NCBI GenBank assembly: GCA_937924035.1
Contig: CALDTK010000098.1
Span: 1 to 32,405 of the forward strand
Length of the DNA: 32,405 nucleotides
DNA from: an uncultured Saprospiraceae bacterium
Lineage (GTDB): Bacteria > Bacteroidota > Bacteroidia > Chitinophagales > Saprospiraceae
Reading direction: 5' to 3'
Positions within the stretch are counted from its first letter, which is position 1; each line of letters opens with the position of its first letter. Below the pieces are notes generated by a model. It had not been told where the DNA came from and searched no databases. It was given only the letters and a program-made list of their open reading frames with translations. A program made the translations under genes and the position numbers. Below are positions 16,377 through 25,656 of the stretch, piece by piece.

Positions 16377-16407
16377 TTGCTGCGAAAAAAACGATCTGTT
16401 AACTTGC
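16377..16407 (+). promoter_or_regulatory. Possible promoter of the 16415 gene
   Basis: TTG (16377-16379), 20 bases, then TAACTTGC (16400-16407), two mismatches from TAnnTTTG. The box ends seven bases before the ATG, so the mRNA leader would be nearly absent. Confidence 0.35.
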
Positions 16408-16414
16408 ACGCGCT

Positions 16415-17212
16415 ATGAAGCTAGACCACGCACAGACGATTCTTAACCGTATCAACCGAATGTTCACTGATGTCGCAGAAGGAGGAGGCAATGCCTCAGC
16501 ACTGGAGCGGGATTTGCTGAAAGAATATGTTCGTCGATTGTACGAGTCACTTAGTGAGCACGAGGGTACAACAAGCCACGGAGCAAACAAGGCTGTTGAG
16601 GTTGAAGCGCCTGTAAAAAAGGCAGTGCCACCTGTAGCCGAGATACGACGGCCCAAAAAAGTGAATAAGCCTGCGCCAGAGCCTACAATGGTTGAGCCAG
16701 CTGAGCAAATTATTTCTAAAAAGCCTCGAGCTATTGAAATTCCTGCATCTGTAGAAGCTGATATCCAAGAGATGGAATCTCAAGCGGCGTTCAAAGCCGC
16801 TCCTACAAAAGTTGACAATACAGCAACGGTTACACATACGCGCCCGTTGGTGGAGAAGGTCCTAGAGCAACCAGCTTTCGTTGCTTCTGTCGCGAGTCTA
16901 CCCTCAGCGATTAAATCGATTTTTGAGGGGGAGAAAAGCAATGACCTTTCGGAAAAACTAGCGGGTGCGCCGGTTAAAGATCTTAATCGTGCAATGGCGA
17001 TTAATGAGCGCTTACTGGCTCAAAATGATCTTTTCGGTGGAAGTAAAGATGAACTTGATTCTGCCCTTTCGCACCTCAATACGCTAAGCAGCTACGAAGA
17101 TGCCACCTCTTATTTAGGAGCAGGAGCCGCCGTGAAATACGATTGGTCTGAAGGTGAGCGTGTTGCGACTGCACGTGCATTTGCAAAGCTTGTCAGAAGA
17201 AGATATGCGTAG
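16415..17212 (+). CDS. Conserved Bacteroidota hypothetical protein with disordered middle
   Basis: The product has 265 residues, no signal peptide and no membrane segment. Residues 1-50 are helical (MKLDHAQTILNRINRMF, then LLKEYVRRLYESLSE). Residues ~55-180 are rich in Pro, Lys, Glu and Ala and look disordered. The C-terminal ~90 residues (DLNRAMAINERLLAQNDLF, LNTLSSYEDATSYL, YDWSEGERVATARAFAKLVRRRY) match a conserved C-terminal block I recall from hypothetical proteins across the phylum, where the segment IN-R-LF--ELF-G recurs. Function is unknown; a scaffold or adaptor is only a guess. It is convergent with thioredoxin, 22 bp apart, and that gap contains the 10-bp palindrome AGCTTAAGCT. Confidence 0.83.
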   Translation: MKLDHAQTILNRINRMFTDVAEGGGNASALERDLLKEYVRRLYESLSEHEGTTSHGANKAVEVEAPVKKAVPPVAEIRRPKKVNKPAPEPTMVEPAEQIISKKPRAIEIPASVEADIQEMESQAAFKAAPTKVDNTATVTHTRPLVEKVLEQPAFVASVASLPSAIKSIFEGEKSNDLSEKLAGAPVKDLNRAMAINERLLAQNDLFGGSKDELDSALSHLNTLSSYEDATSYLGAGAAVKYDWSEGERVATARAFAKLVRRRYA

Positions 17213-17234
17213 TCCTGCGCAAGCTTAAGCTCAC

Positions 17235-17555
17235 TTATGCAGTAAGTAAGCCTTCGACTTCTCGCTTGAGCTCTGCAATTGGTCTTGCACCAGCCTCGCG
17301 ATACTTGAGTTCCCCTTTTTGGAATATCATGATTGTTGGAATCGATCTTACGCCCAGTTTGCCTGAGAGTTCTTGGTTTTTGTCGACATCGATTTTGACG
17401 ACGCGTACTTTCTCTCCCATATCTTTCTTGAATACTTCAAGTTGCGGAGCGAAAGCTTTACATGGTCCACACCAATCGGCATAGAAGTCAATGAGCACTG
17501 GAGTATCACCGTTGATGAGATCTTGAAACGAGGTTGTTTGCTTTTCGCTGGCCAT
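17235..17555 (-). CDS. trxA: Thioredoxin
   Basis: A small cytosolic disulfide reductase. The 106 residues have the active site WCGPC (Cys29 and Cys32), the buried Asp in LIDFYADW, and the cis-proline in RSIPTIMIF. It lies 48 bp downstream of aroA on the same strand and is likely cotranscribed, although the two functions are unrelated. It could supply electrons to the MsrA and MsrB encoded in this window. A short thioredoxin-like protein with another task is possible but less likely, because all core residues are present. Confidence 0.94.
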   Translation of the reverse strand: MASEKQTTSFQDLINGDTPVLIDFYADWCGPCKAFAPQLEVFKKDMGEKVRVVKIDVDKNQELSGKLGVRSIPTIMIFQKGELKYREAGARPIAELKREVEGLLTA

Positions 17556-17603
17556 GGGATGGAGAATTAAACGTGAGAATCACTCCAATAACCTCTATCG
17601 CGG

Positions 17604-18854
17604 CTATTGGGTTGAGAATTGGGCTAATTCGTCCCAAAAGCTTGGCCAACTTTTCTCTACGACTTTTGCATCCTCGATATACACGGTTCCTCGACTTGCC
17701 AGTAACGCAAAAGCCATTGCCATTCGGTGATCATGGTATGTCGCAATGTTGAGCGCTCCCTCCCATGTAGCTTGACCTTCAAACATGTAGTAGGTCTTTT
17801 GTGAATTAGGAGAAAACCTAGCCGGTAGTTTGCTCATAAACACACCTACTTTTTGCAGTTCGGCTTGTAGCGCAGCAATCCGATCTGTCTCTTTGATACT
17901 AAGCGTCTGAAGGCCAGTAAATAAAGCAGTAGTGCCTGAGCAGGCGCAAAGCACTGCAAAGGTCTGTGCAAGGTCTGGACTTGATTCAAAATCACATTCC
18001 CAGTTTAGAGGTTTGGTGTCGGTGACTTTTTTGAATGTCAAACCTGTTTCTGAAAAGGTACTTTCTACGCCCCACTCACTAATCCAATTTGTGAGTTGTC
18101 TATCACCTTGGAGGCTTACATCTTCTAATAGAGGACAGGACAATTCTGTTCCAACCGGACTCATTGCAGCCCAACCAGCGACATAACTTGCGGCCGACCA
18201 GTCGGATTCTACGGCGTAAATCCCTCCACTATATGGTTGAGCGTTTACTACGATGGTTTGGTCTTCGATCTTTACGCTTGCGCCAAAACGGTTCATCAGC
18301 GCTGCGGTCATTTCGAGGTATGGTCGACTTACGAGCTCGCCTGTCCATTCAATTTCTAGGCCTTTCGGCAAAACAGGAGAAATGAGCATCAACGCACTCA
18401 GAAATTGACTGGAAGTATCTCCAGGGAGGCTGGTTTTGGCGGAAGCTGTCAGAGGTGCTTCACCGATCTTTAAAGGAGGGTAGCCTTCTTTACCCAGATA
18501 GCTTATGTCTGCTCCGAGCTCTCTAAGCGCATCTACCAAAGGTCCAATTGGACGTTGAAGCATACGCTCACTACCGGTTAAGGTTTGCGTACCTGACTTC
18601 ATACAAAGCAGCGCTGTAAGGAACCTGAAAGTGGTCCCTGCTGGGCCACAGTCTAAGGTTGCTCCTTCTTCAATTTGACTCAGTAAGTGGGCTAGGGTGG
18701 TAGTATCCTTTGCCGTTGAGATATTTTTGATCTCAAGCTCGTTACTACACAATGCCTGAATAATCAACCCGCGATTGGCGAGTGATTTTGAAGCAGGGAG
18801 ATTGACGGTGCAGGATTGGAATCTTAATTGAGAAAAGTGTTTCGATTTCGACAT
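17604..18854 (-). CDS. aroA: 3-phosphoshikimate 1-carboxyvinyltransferase (EPSP synthase)
   Basis: The enzyme transfers the enolpyruvyl group of PEP to shikimate-3-phosphate in the sixth step of the shikimate pathway; it is cytosolic. The 416-residue product shows the N-terminal PASKSLANRGLI motif (the usual PGSKS---R block), CGPAGTTFRFLTA in place of the common GNAGT, QFLSALMLISP, the ESDWSAASY block, KETDRIAAL, and the final DHRMAMAFALLAS. The PAGTTFR variant and the length are as I recall for the family in this phylum. An ATG at 18852-18854 is the start. Two adjacent palindromes lie 43-65 bp upstream. Thioredoxin follows downstream. Confidence 0.95.
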   Translation of the reverse strand: MSKSKHFSQLRFQSCTVNLPASKSLANRGLIIQALCSNELEIKNISTAKDTTTLAHLLSQIEEGATLDCGPAGTTFRFLTALLCMKSGTQTLTGSERMLQRPIGPLVDALRELGADISYLGKEGYPPLKIGEAPLTASAKTSLPGDTSSQFLSALMLISPVLPKGLEIEWTGELVSRPYLEMTAALMNRFGASVKIEDQTIVVNAQPYSGGIYAVESDWSAASYVAGWAAMSPVGTELSCPLLEDVSLQGDRQLTNWISEWGVESTFSETGLTFKKVTDTKPLNWECDFESSPDLAQTFAVLCACSGTTALFTGLQTLSIKETDRIAALQAELQKVGVFMSKLPARFSPNSQKTYYMFEGQATWEGALNIATYHDHRMAMAFALLASRGTVYIEDAKVVEKSWPSFWDELAQFSTQ

Positions 18855-18896
18855 GTGGTAAACAAATGCGTGAAGCTCTGCTAAGTTGCTTAATTC

Positions 18897-18919
18897 TAAA
18901 ACGTTTTAACAAGCGCTTG
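18897..18919. promoter_or_regulatory. Two adjacent palindromes upstream of aroA
   Basis: TAAAACGTTTTA (18897-18908) and CAAGCGCTTG (18910-18919) are both perfect palindromes, one base apart and 43-65 bp before the aroA ATG. The AAACGTTT core with its central CG is typical of LacI/GalR-family operators. No regulator is encoded nearby, so the binding factor is unknown. Confidence 0.4.
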
Positions 18920-19033
18920 AAAAGACTCTGTTCTTCACGTTACTTCTTGGTGATCATCTTAGAGCACGCTCACAACCTAAATCCACATGAAGAGGAAGTG
19001 GACAGTGGTAGAGCGGAGCGGATATTGAATATA

Positions 19034-19071
19034 AAATCTCCTTCCAGAGCATAAACTTTGAAAGGAGATTT
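19034..19071 (-). terminator. Terminator of the 1721-residue CotH/lamin-tail gene
   Basis: A perfect 10-bp inverted repeat (AAATCTCCTT/AAGGAGATTT) with an 18-base loop, 22 bp beyond the stop codon. On the minus strand the second arm runs into TTTTATATT. The long loop makes it weaker than usual. Confidence 0.6.
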
Positions 19072-19092
19072 ATCAATTAGGATGCAGCAATA

Positions 19093-22000
19093 TCAACGCA
19101 TAATTACGAACCTGGCAAACTGCGATTGCTTCCCCTTGGAGTCAGCGTGAAGGATATAAAGTCCTTCTTCCCAGTTTTCAGTATCGATCTCGAACATAGT
19201 TGTGTTTTCAGGAATGTCTTCAATTGTTTTAATCAATACTCCATTAGTAGTGTACACCTTAATGTTCTCCGTTTTATAGTTTTCAGGAAGGTGGATTTTA
19301 GTGAAGTAATTCGCTGGATTTGGAGACATCCATAACTTATTCTTATTCTGTTCACGAAGAGTCAGCCTTGGTCTTGGAGCGCTAAAGTTTACTGTATAGT
19401 CTTCGACTTCGCCAAATGGATGCGTATCACACGGAGTTGCTGCCTCTCCCCGGCTCATGACAACTCTCATTCTTGTAGATCCTGAAGTGAAAGGGAAGTT
19501 AGGCATTGTTGCCTGTCCTATGATAGTCGAGTTGTCGGTCCCATTTTGAGGGCGACTTGTGATGCCAGAAAATATCAATTCTGAACTAGAAAAAACATTG
19601 TCGCTATTGAAATCAATCCATACGCCCCAATGCTCGTCGTACGTCTCCCAACTATATCCAGTTTCTAGAGAAATGTCATAGGTCTCACCTCTTTGTATAG
19701 GAGAAGAAATATCGGTGAAATCACTGTATTTGCTCTTACCACTGTTGTTGTTGATTTGGTTGAATGTCACATTTGAAATCCAGTCTTGCCATGGAAAATC
19801 TCCTTCGGCTTCACAGTAGTCACCAGGATTTGTAGGCGTTCCTTCACAGGTACACCCATCGCTTAAAATCTGATCATTACTCGTGGTAGAGTTGCCATCA
19901 TTGCAGCTTGTTCCTGGAGTTGCTGGCACGTTTGGATTGTTTTCGTCACAGTCATCCGCAGCACAAACGCCATCACCATCAGCATCGCCGCCTAAGTTGC
20001 TACAAGGTCCGCCAGAATTGGTGACGATATGGAAATCCGAAGTACTGCAGATTTCATTGTAGCTCGCATCGAATAGCGTAACCTTGACGTAATAGGTGTC
20101 ATCAGTAAGGGCTATGATCTCAGTCAAAGGTGCACAATCAGCAAAACAATTAAATACTCGTTCCCAAGCTGGATTAAACACTTGAATGCTTGTAATTGGA
20201 GCAGCATCTAATCCATTTACGGTTATTTGACCATTACCAGGAATGACACTAAGATTATCACAAGGATCTGTAGGTGTAACTGTTCCTGAACAAGTACATC
20301 CATCAGCTAGAATTACATCGTTCGATGTATTTGAATCGCCATCATCACAGCTTGTACCTGGCGTTGCTGGCACGTTTGGATTGTTGTCGTCACAGTCATC
20401 TGCTGCGCATATGCCGTCACCATCAGCATCTCCGCCTAAATTGCTACACGGTCCTCCGTTATTGGTGACCGTGAAGTTTTCATTAATGTTACAGATCTCA
20501 TTGTAATTCTCGTCGTACAAAGAAATTTTTACACGATAAGTGTCTTCGGGTAGATTGACTACCTGTGTTTCCGCTTCACAGTCTCCAGCACAACTGAAAG
20601 CACGAGCCCAAGCTGAAGTGAAAATTTGAATTCCAGAGTGAGGAGCATTTTCTAATCCACTGATGACGATTTGACCATTGGTGGAAGTGATGACCAGATT
20701 GTCACAAGGATCCCCAGAAACCGGCGTCCCAGAGCACGTACAACCATCGGCAAGAATCACATCATTTGAAGTACTTGCATCACCGTCATCACAACTTGTT
20801 CCGGCTGTCGCTGGAAGATTTGGATCGTTATCATCGCAATCAAGGTCTTCGCAAATTCCGTCATTATCGTTGTCTACGCAGTTTTCACAACCGTCTGGGA
20901 TGCCATTTCCATTTGTGTCAATGCTATCATCAAAGCCAGGGCATTGGTCATCATCATCACAAACGCCATCGCTATCCGAATCTTGGAATGATGGTGAAGC
21001 AGGATCACAAGTATTACCCGTAGCTTGGAATATCGGAGTAAGCGTGCGATTGCCAAAAGCCACGAAATCTATCTCAGCGTTGGTATCCCCAGTTTCTAGC
21101 CAGTATTGGAATTCATAACCTGCATCAGCAACAGCTTTGATTCGGATTGGCATGTTGGTGTAGTACGTACCTGTGTAGTCGAAAGGAATAGACATTTCTT
21201 TCCAGTGAAGGAGTACTTCTCCATTAGTACTAGCATCGTAGCCAAAGGTCAATTCAAACTGACTATCTAAATTGAAATTGCTTTCCATGTCATCGTAGAA
21301 ATAACTTGGACGCTCTGTGAAAAACGTTGTGTAGCGATCCATTTTTTCTTGCCAATCAGTGCGATTTTGCAAGTAAGGATTGTCAAAAGCCCAACGTTGT
21401 ACGTGAGCATCAATCTCGCTATCGATAGCTGCTCTGGATGCATCTATAAAAGAGTGTGCTCTCTCTTCATTTAGGATTAATTCCATGAAACTACACGTGC
21501 GCTGAATGAATTCATTTTGGAACTCTTGGTTCGCCAACAGCTTTCGAATAAAAAGTGTAGCACGACTGTCAAACGGCCAAACCGTTTGGTTAGGATTTAA
21601 GACTTCTCCAAAGGTGTCATATTCATAGCCATTAGTAGAATTTCCACCAAAAATGCTCGAAGACGCGTCTGAATCTACATACATATACCGCCATTTGCCA
21701 TCAGCAGCGCGAGGACGCCAAAGTTGAAGGTTATTAGCAGGCCAATCAGAACTACTTATGTAAATCATACTGATCCAGTAGTCGATAAGATTTTCAATAT
21801 CGAATTGAGTAGTGAAATAATCGAATTTGGCAGGATCAGCTAAGTCATTTGCGAGTACGTAATCATACAGCTCTTGATAGTGAACATCGTCGCCTTTCTT
21901 TACCTCTGTGAATATTCGCGGATTCTTGATCAGATCTAAATCTTCCTCCGCTACATCAAACAAGCCATCAAAGTACTCGTCTCCGTAGAGGTCTCGGAAA

Positions 22001-24258
22001 TTTTGAATACCGAAATATTCTCCATTAATGTAGACGATAGTAGGTCTGTAACTTTGATATTCTACATCTGTCACATCTGCGAGCATCTGTTGATTCGTGC
22101 CGTCTCTGAGCATGGTATGCTTAAAGTCCTGCCCACTGTTTCTGAGTCTTAGGCGTTTGTACTTCTTGAAATCTCTATTTGGGAAGAGTTTGTAATCAAT
22201 ATCTCCATCACCATATGTATTGTTTCTAAGGTAGATGTTCAGACTTTTTAGGGCATTACGACGTGAGCAATTACCAGAAATCTTAATTCCAGCGTTTACT
22301 GCAAATTTTTCTTCCCCATCAGTTTCGAAAAATGTGATATGAGCTGGTCGTTCCCAGTCTTGCCAGTAATTAACAGGCATGTTATCGCTACAAAATCCGA
22401 CATCGATTCCATTAGTACCGACTGTATAGATTCCAATTTGATCATCGTATAAATTGTCTGGATCAGTTGTGATCATGACCACCGGTAGAGCTGCACTTGC
22501 ATCAAAGAGGTAGCTCTTCGTTTTAATCTGACTTTCGAGGTGTCCACTTTTATAGGCGCGGGCCCTTACTGCCATAGTTTCAAATACAGGGATAGGTCCA
22601 GTATAGATAGCTGAGCTGTTATCTGGATCTGAGTTATCCGTCGTGTAACGAATAGTCACTCCCTGCTCATTGTGACTTAGCACGAGTGATTGAGGGCTGG
22701 TGTAAGTTCCGTGGTTGAGTGAAAATTCTGGAGTGTCCAACCAAGACAAAGTGCCATCATTTGGAGCATTAGGTGTTTGAGTTGCAAACAACACCCAATC
22801 AGTCGCTCCTTCAGTTGATCGACCTGCTGAGGTTTTGAATGGAATCTCTCCAGAATCTACTTGATCTAAGATGTTCAAGTCGTTCCCCAGAGCTTGCACA
22901 AGTGATATTGTTTCTCCGTTACCACTAATGCTGAAATCGGCGTGAAAACCTCCTAAGTTTGGTTCACCATCAGCAAAAATGGTTAGGAAGCCCTTTGCAG
23001 GAATCGGTGTCGAACCTCCAATTTGCCATTTAGTAAGATCATTTGCTTTGTCCGTCAAGTACAAACCACCTACGCTTACAGGGAAAGTATTATCGTTATA
23101 GAGTTCGATCCAATCAGATTTACCTCCATTCTCGTCTAGAAAATCTGTACCACTGGCCGAAATTTCATTTATAGAAACACCTGTAATTGCGGTTGTCGGG
23201 ATTGGAGCTTCGTACGTTATTTTTATACTTGGACCTGTTCCTGAAGTGAAGTTTTCAGCTTCTCTTTGACCAGTTCCTGTGATGATAAAAGCTAGGCTAT
23301 TTCCAGCTTCCCAAGTACTCTGATTTACCACTTCTTGAATAATTGAAGAAAGGTCTTCAGTTCTTTGATCGGGTCCAGCTAAGTTTTCTAGCGTCCATTC
23401 GTCTGGTTGCCAATTTACGCTACTCGAAGTAAGAGGACGTTGCGAGATATCTGAATTTACTTCCTGAAACGGGTCTGCATCCGTCCTTTGCGCCCTAATA
23501 GTCAAATTAGAAGGTCCTGCGCTTCTTGCCGGATCTTTACATGTAAATTGAATATGAGCCCCTGTAATCGTTGCTCCGCTGGGAATAGGGAGGTTTTGGA
23601 AGCGGACTCCAATTTTTTGTGTATTCCAAGTCTCAGTCATCACCATTCCAAATACATCCGTATCTACTTCTTGATTGGCGAAACCATATTCTATAGCGTC
23701 ATCTGATTCAGATGAAACTTGACTAGAGTAAATCCCTTGAAAAGTAGGAATTGACATCACTTCGTTGGATGCACCTGGAGTCGGGTTAGTAAATAACTGA
23801 AAGCTACCGGCCCCGTCAAGTGAACGACCATATGAAATGTCAGTGTTCTGTGCTCCAAAAACCACCTGGTCGACAGTAGTACCATCAGGGGCTGTCAAGG
23901 TTAGAGTCTCTCCTCCAGAACCTAATTTTAGATTTATATGATTCTCACCGTCATTGGTGTCCTTATCAGCCCACAAGATCAAGTATCCATTTGCAGGAAC
24001 GGTCGTTAATCCTGCATTAGAGTTTGGAATTTGCCAAAGCTGATCATCTAATGGATCATCAGAAATGTAATAGCCGGCAAGATCAATAGGAGCTGAACTG
24101 CTGTTGTATATTTCTATCCAGTCCTCGAAGTCGCCCTCGGAATCAGCTATAGTAGTCTCATTATCAGCAATCAATTCGTTGATAGTGATTTGACTGAGCA
24201 AAGGTGTTGCTTGGAGCGCTAATATGAGCAGAGAGAAAAGTAAGGTGTAAAATCTCAT
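19093..24258 (-). CDS. T9SS-exported multidomain protein: lamin-tail domains, CotH kinase, Cys-rich Ca-type repeats, GEVED
   Basis: The protein has 1721 residues and a signal peptide cleaved near LLSQ (residue ~22). Domains in order: lamin-tail 1 (~23-150), a DNRLRE-like beta domain (~170-350), lamin-tail 2 (~357-500), a chitobiase-C-like Ig domain (~510-590), and CotH-kinase (~593-1000). The CotH part shows CSRRNALKSLNIYLRN, FGIQNFRDLYGDEYFD and the metal-binding DSD in MYVDSDASSS. A thrombospondin-3-like D-rich segment (~1083-1140) leads into two copies of a 148-residue module plus a partial third, then a GEVED domain (~1483-1625, ending PFGEVEDYTV). A type A T9SS sorting domain (SPNPANYFTK to the end) closes it. 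CotH proteins have a protein-kinase-like fold. Surface attachment with calcium-stabilised repeats is inferred; the substrate is unknown. Confidence 0.92.
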   Translation of the reverse strand: MRFYTLLFSLLILALQATPLLSQITINELIADNETTIADSEGDFEDWIEIYNSSSAPIDLAGYYISDDPLDDQLWQIPNSNAGLTTVPANGYLILWADKDTNDGENHINLKLGSGGETLTLTAPDGTTVDQVVFGAQNTDISYGRSLDGAGSFQLFTNPTPGASNEVMSIPTFQGIYSSQVSSESDDAIEYGFANQEVDTDVFGMVMTETWNTQKIGVRFQNLPIPSGATITGAHIQFTCKDPARSAGPSNLTIRAQRTDADPFQEVNSDISQRPLTSSSVNWQPDEWTLENLAGPDQRTEDLSSIIQEVVNQSTWEAGNSLAFIITGTGQREAENFTSGTGPSIKITYEAPIPTTAITGVSINEISASGTDFLDENGGKSDWIELYNDNTFPVSVGGLYLTDKANDLTKWQIGGSTPIPAKGFLTIFADGEPNLGGFHADFSISGNGETISLVQALGNDLNILDQVDSGEIPFKTSAGRSTEGATDWVLFATQTPNAPNDGTLSWLDTPEFSLNHGTYTSPQSLVLSHNEQGVTIRYTTDNSDPDNSSAIYTGPIPVFETMAVRARAYKSGHLESQIKTKSYLFDASAALPVVMITTDPDNLYDDQIGIYTVGTNGIDVGFCSDNMPVNYWQDWERPAHITFFETDGEEKFAVNAGIKISGNCSRRNALKSLNIYLRNNTYGDGDIDYKLFPNRDFKKYKRLRLRNSGQDFKHTMLRDGTNQQMLADVTDVEYQSYRPTIVYINGEYFGIQNFRDLYGDEYFDGLFDVAEEDLDLIKNPRIFTEVKKGDDVHYQELYDYVLANDLADPAKFDYFTTQFDIENLIDYWISMIYISSSDWPANNLQLWRPRAADGKWRYMYVDSDASSSIFGGNSTNGYEYDTFGEVLNPNQTVWPFDSRATLFIRKLLANQEFQNEFIQRTCSFMELILNEERAHSFIDASRAAIDSEIDAHVQRWAFDNPYLQNRTDWQEKMDRYTTFFTERPSYFYDDMESNFNLDSQFELTFGYDASTNGEVLLHWKEMSIPFDYTGTYYTNMPIRIKAVADAGYEFQYWLETGDTNAEIDFVAFGNRTLTPIFQATGNTCDPASPSFQDSDSDGVCDDDDQCPGFDDSIDTNGNGIPDGCENCVDNDNDGICEDLDCDDNDPNLPATAGTSCDDGDASTSNDVILADGCTCSGTPVSGDPCDNLVITSTNGQIVISGLENAPHSGIQIFTSAWARAFSCAGDCEAETQVVNLPEDTYRVKISLYDENYNEICNINENFTVTNNGGPCSNLGGDADGDGICAADDCDDNNPNVPATPGTSCDDGDSNTSNDVILADGCTCSGTVTPTDPCDNLSVIPGNGQITVNGLDAAPITSIQVFNPAWERVFNCFADCAPLTEIIALTDDTYYVKVTLFDASYNEICSTSDFHIVTNSGGPCSNLGGDADGDGVCAADDCDENNPNVPATPGTSCNDGNSTTSNDQILSDGCTCEGTPTNPGDYCEAEGDFPWQDWISNVTFNQINNNSGKSKYSDFTDISSPIQRGETYDISLETGYSWETYDEHWGVWIDFNSDNVFSSSELIFSGITSRPQNGTDNSTIIGQATMPNFPFTSGSTRMRVVMSRGEAATPCDTHPFGEVEDYTVNFSAPRPRLTLREQNKNKLWMSPNPANYFTKIHLPENYKTENIKVYTTNGVLIKTIEDIPENTTMFEIDTENWEEGLYILHADSKGKQSQFARFVIMR
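19846..20856 (-). repeat. 444-bp tandem module inside the CotH gene (two full units plus a partial third)
   Basis: Blocks starting at 19846, 20290 and 20734 are clearly alike at DNA level and spaced by exactly 444 bp (148 codons). Each encodes a Cys-rich D/N loop (DCDDNNPN, GTSCDDGD, LADGCTC) joined to a ~90-residue beta domain (VNGLDAAP, YNEIC). The block at 19846-20025 and that at 20290-20469 are the closest pair. The third diverges into a thrombospondin-3-like segment after about 120 bp. Confidence 0.85.
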
Positions 24259-24567
24259 GGGCTTGATTCAAAAACAATCAGATTAGGTAAATAATTAATA
24301 TTTACGAAGTCGTTTTGAAGTACTTAAATGGACTTGGCTTAAACTGTGACTAGAGTTAAAGTGAAGATACATCAACGGCTTAGCAATAGTCTTTGAGACA
24401 GAAGACCTCAGTCTTCGATTTTAGCAAATTGCAATATCTCGATTTTTTTGCTGCAAGTATGCACCCTAAATGAGGTGTTTTAGTCACTAAATGGCTCAAA
24501 ATCATCAAGTTCCCACTTGAATGGTGACTGCTTACTTTGCTAAATTACCCCAGCAAAAATGCTTCGC
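24259..24567. other. Gap between nadA and the CotH gene (309 bp)
   Basis: I see no gene here. An imperfect hairpin at 24503-24523 (TCAAGT-TCCC-ACTTGA core) is flanked by AGTCAC and GTGACT and could be a weak nadA terminator, because TTTT follows on the minus strand. A small hairpin GAAGAC-CTCA-GTCTTC lies at ~24401-24416. No convincing TAnnTTTG box was found before the CotH gene start. Confidence 0.4.
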
Positions 24568-25587
24568 TCAAAGCCCAGCCTTCTCACTCACCTCCAGCAT
24601 ACGGTCAATACACGTCTTCCCTTCTTTGATGATCCACTCAGGAAGGATAATTTCAGGTAGCTCATATTTCATGCAGGTATAGAGCTTTTCTAGCGTGTTA
24701 CGCTTCATGTGTGGGCACTCATTACATGCGCACGTGTTATCAGGTGGTGCTGGAATAAACTCTGCATCAGGACGGCCTTTAATCATCTGATGAATGATAC
24801 CAGCCTCCGTTGCCACAATGAATGTTTTGACGGAAGTCTGCTCTTTAGTGTAACGTAACAAGCCACTTGTACTGCCGATGTAATCCGCACGCTCAAGCAA
24901 TTGGGGTTCACATTCAGGATGCGCAATCAACTTTGCACTTGGATTGCTCGACATGAGCTTTGTAATCTTTTCATCACTGAAAATTTCGTGCACCATACAG
25001 GAGCCATTCCAAAGCTTCATGTCACGACCAGTCTTTTTGACTAGATACTTACCTAAATTAATGTCTGGCGCAAAAATGATAGGTTGGTCTTCGGGTATAG
25101 ATTCAATGATTTGTACTGCATTTGTACTCGTACAGCAGATGTCTGTAAGCGTTTTCAGTTCCGCAGTACAGTTTATGTAACTGACCACAGTATGGTCGCT
25201 GTACTTCTCTTTGTACTTACGAAATAAATGTGGAGGACAACTGTCTGCCAGTGAACAACCTGCCTTCAAATCTGGCAGTAATACTTTCTTACTTGGATTT
25301 AGCATTTTGGCCGTCTCAGCCATAAAATGCACTCCAGCAAATACGATAATATCTGCTTCAGTCTTTTCTGCTTGTTGGCTCAAGCCCAGCGAATCACCAA
25401 CGTAATCAGCGATATCTTGAATCGGGCCATCCTGATAATAGTGTGCTAGAATTACTGCATTCTTTTCCTTCTTGAGGTTTTCAATTTCAGCCGCAAAATC
25501 AAGTCCTGGATCAGCAAGAATATCGAGGTATCCTTTCCTTTCGAGATTAGCCGTTGCGCGAATTAAATCAGGAGTAAGTGAGCTCAT
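24568..25587 (-). CDS. nadA: Quinolinate synthase A
   Basis: NadA condenses iminoaspartate with dihydroxyacetone phosphate to quinolinate in de novo NAD synthesis, using a labile [4Fe-4S] cluster in the cytosol. The 339-residue product has the N-terminal [20 protein letters not shown] block (AHYYQ, then [12 protein letters not shown]), the cluster cysteines in [10 protein letters not shown] (Cys111), GSCMVHEIF and CNECPHM, and the TSTNA phosphate-binding segment. A GTG at 25621-25623 extends the frame by 12 codons. The ATG at 25585-25587 is preferred because homology begins near it and a TACCTT box lies six bases upstream. NadB and NadC are not in the window. The upstream exported hypothetical gene ends 69 bp away on the same strand. 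Confidence 0.95.
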   Translation of the reverse strand: MSSLTPDLIRATANLERKGYLDILADPGLDFAAEIENLKKEKNAVILAHYYQDGPIQDIADYVGDSLGLSQQAEKTEADIIVFAGVHFMAETAKMLNPSKKVLLPDLKAGCSLADSCPPHLFRKYKEKYSDHTVVSYINCTAELKTLTDICCTSTNAVQIIESIPEDQPIIFAPDINLGKYLVKKTGRDMKLWNGSCMVHEIFSDEKITKLMSSNPSAKLIAHPECEPQLLERADYIGSTSGLLRYTKEQTSVKTFIVATEAGIIHQMIKGRPDAEFIPAPPDNTCACNECPHMKRNTLEKLYTCMKYELPEIILPEWIIKEGKTCIDRMLEVSEKAGL

Positions 25588-25656
25588 GGACGGAAGGTAA
25601 GAGGTCACATTGATTCGATCCACCTGATGGGAAAGAAATAACGGTATTTGAACGAA

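Noticed and set aside
18866-19054. A 62-codon plus-strand frame in the gap upstream of aroA
   Set aside because: No promoter or family likeness, and it runs through the aroA upstream palindromes and into the terminator of the CotH gene.
19846-20856. CRISPR-like periodic repeat
   Set aside because: The period is 444 bp, the units are coding and in frame with the 1721-residue protein, and there are no short spacers.
20243-21118. Plus-strand open frames of 87 and 146 codons opposite the CotH gene repeats
   Set aside because: They are antisense to strongly constrained Cys/Asp-rich modules and arise from the repeated, GC-skewed codons; no start signals or family likeness.
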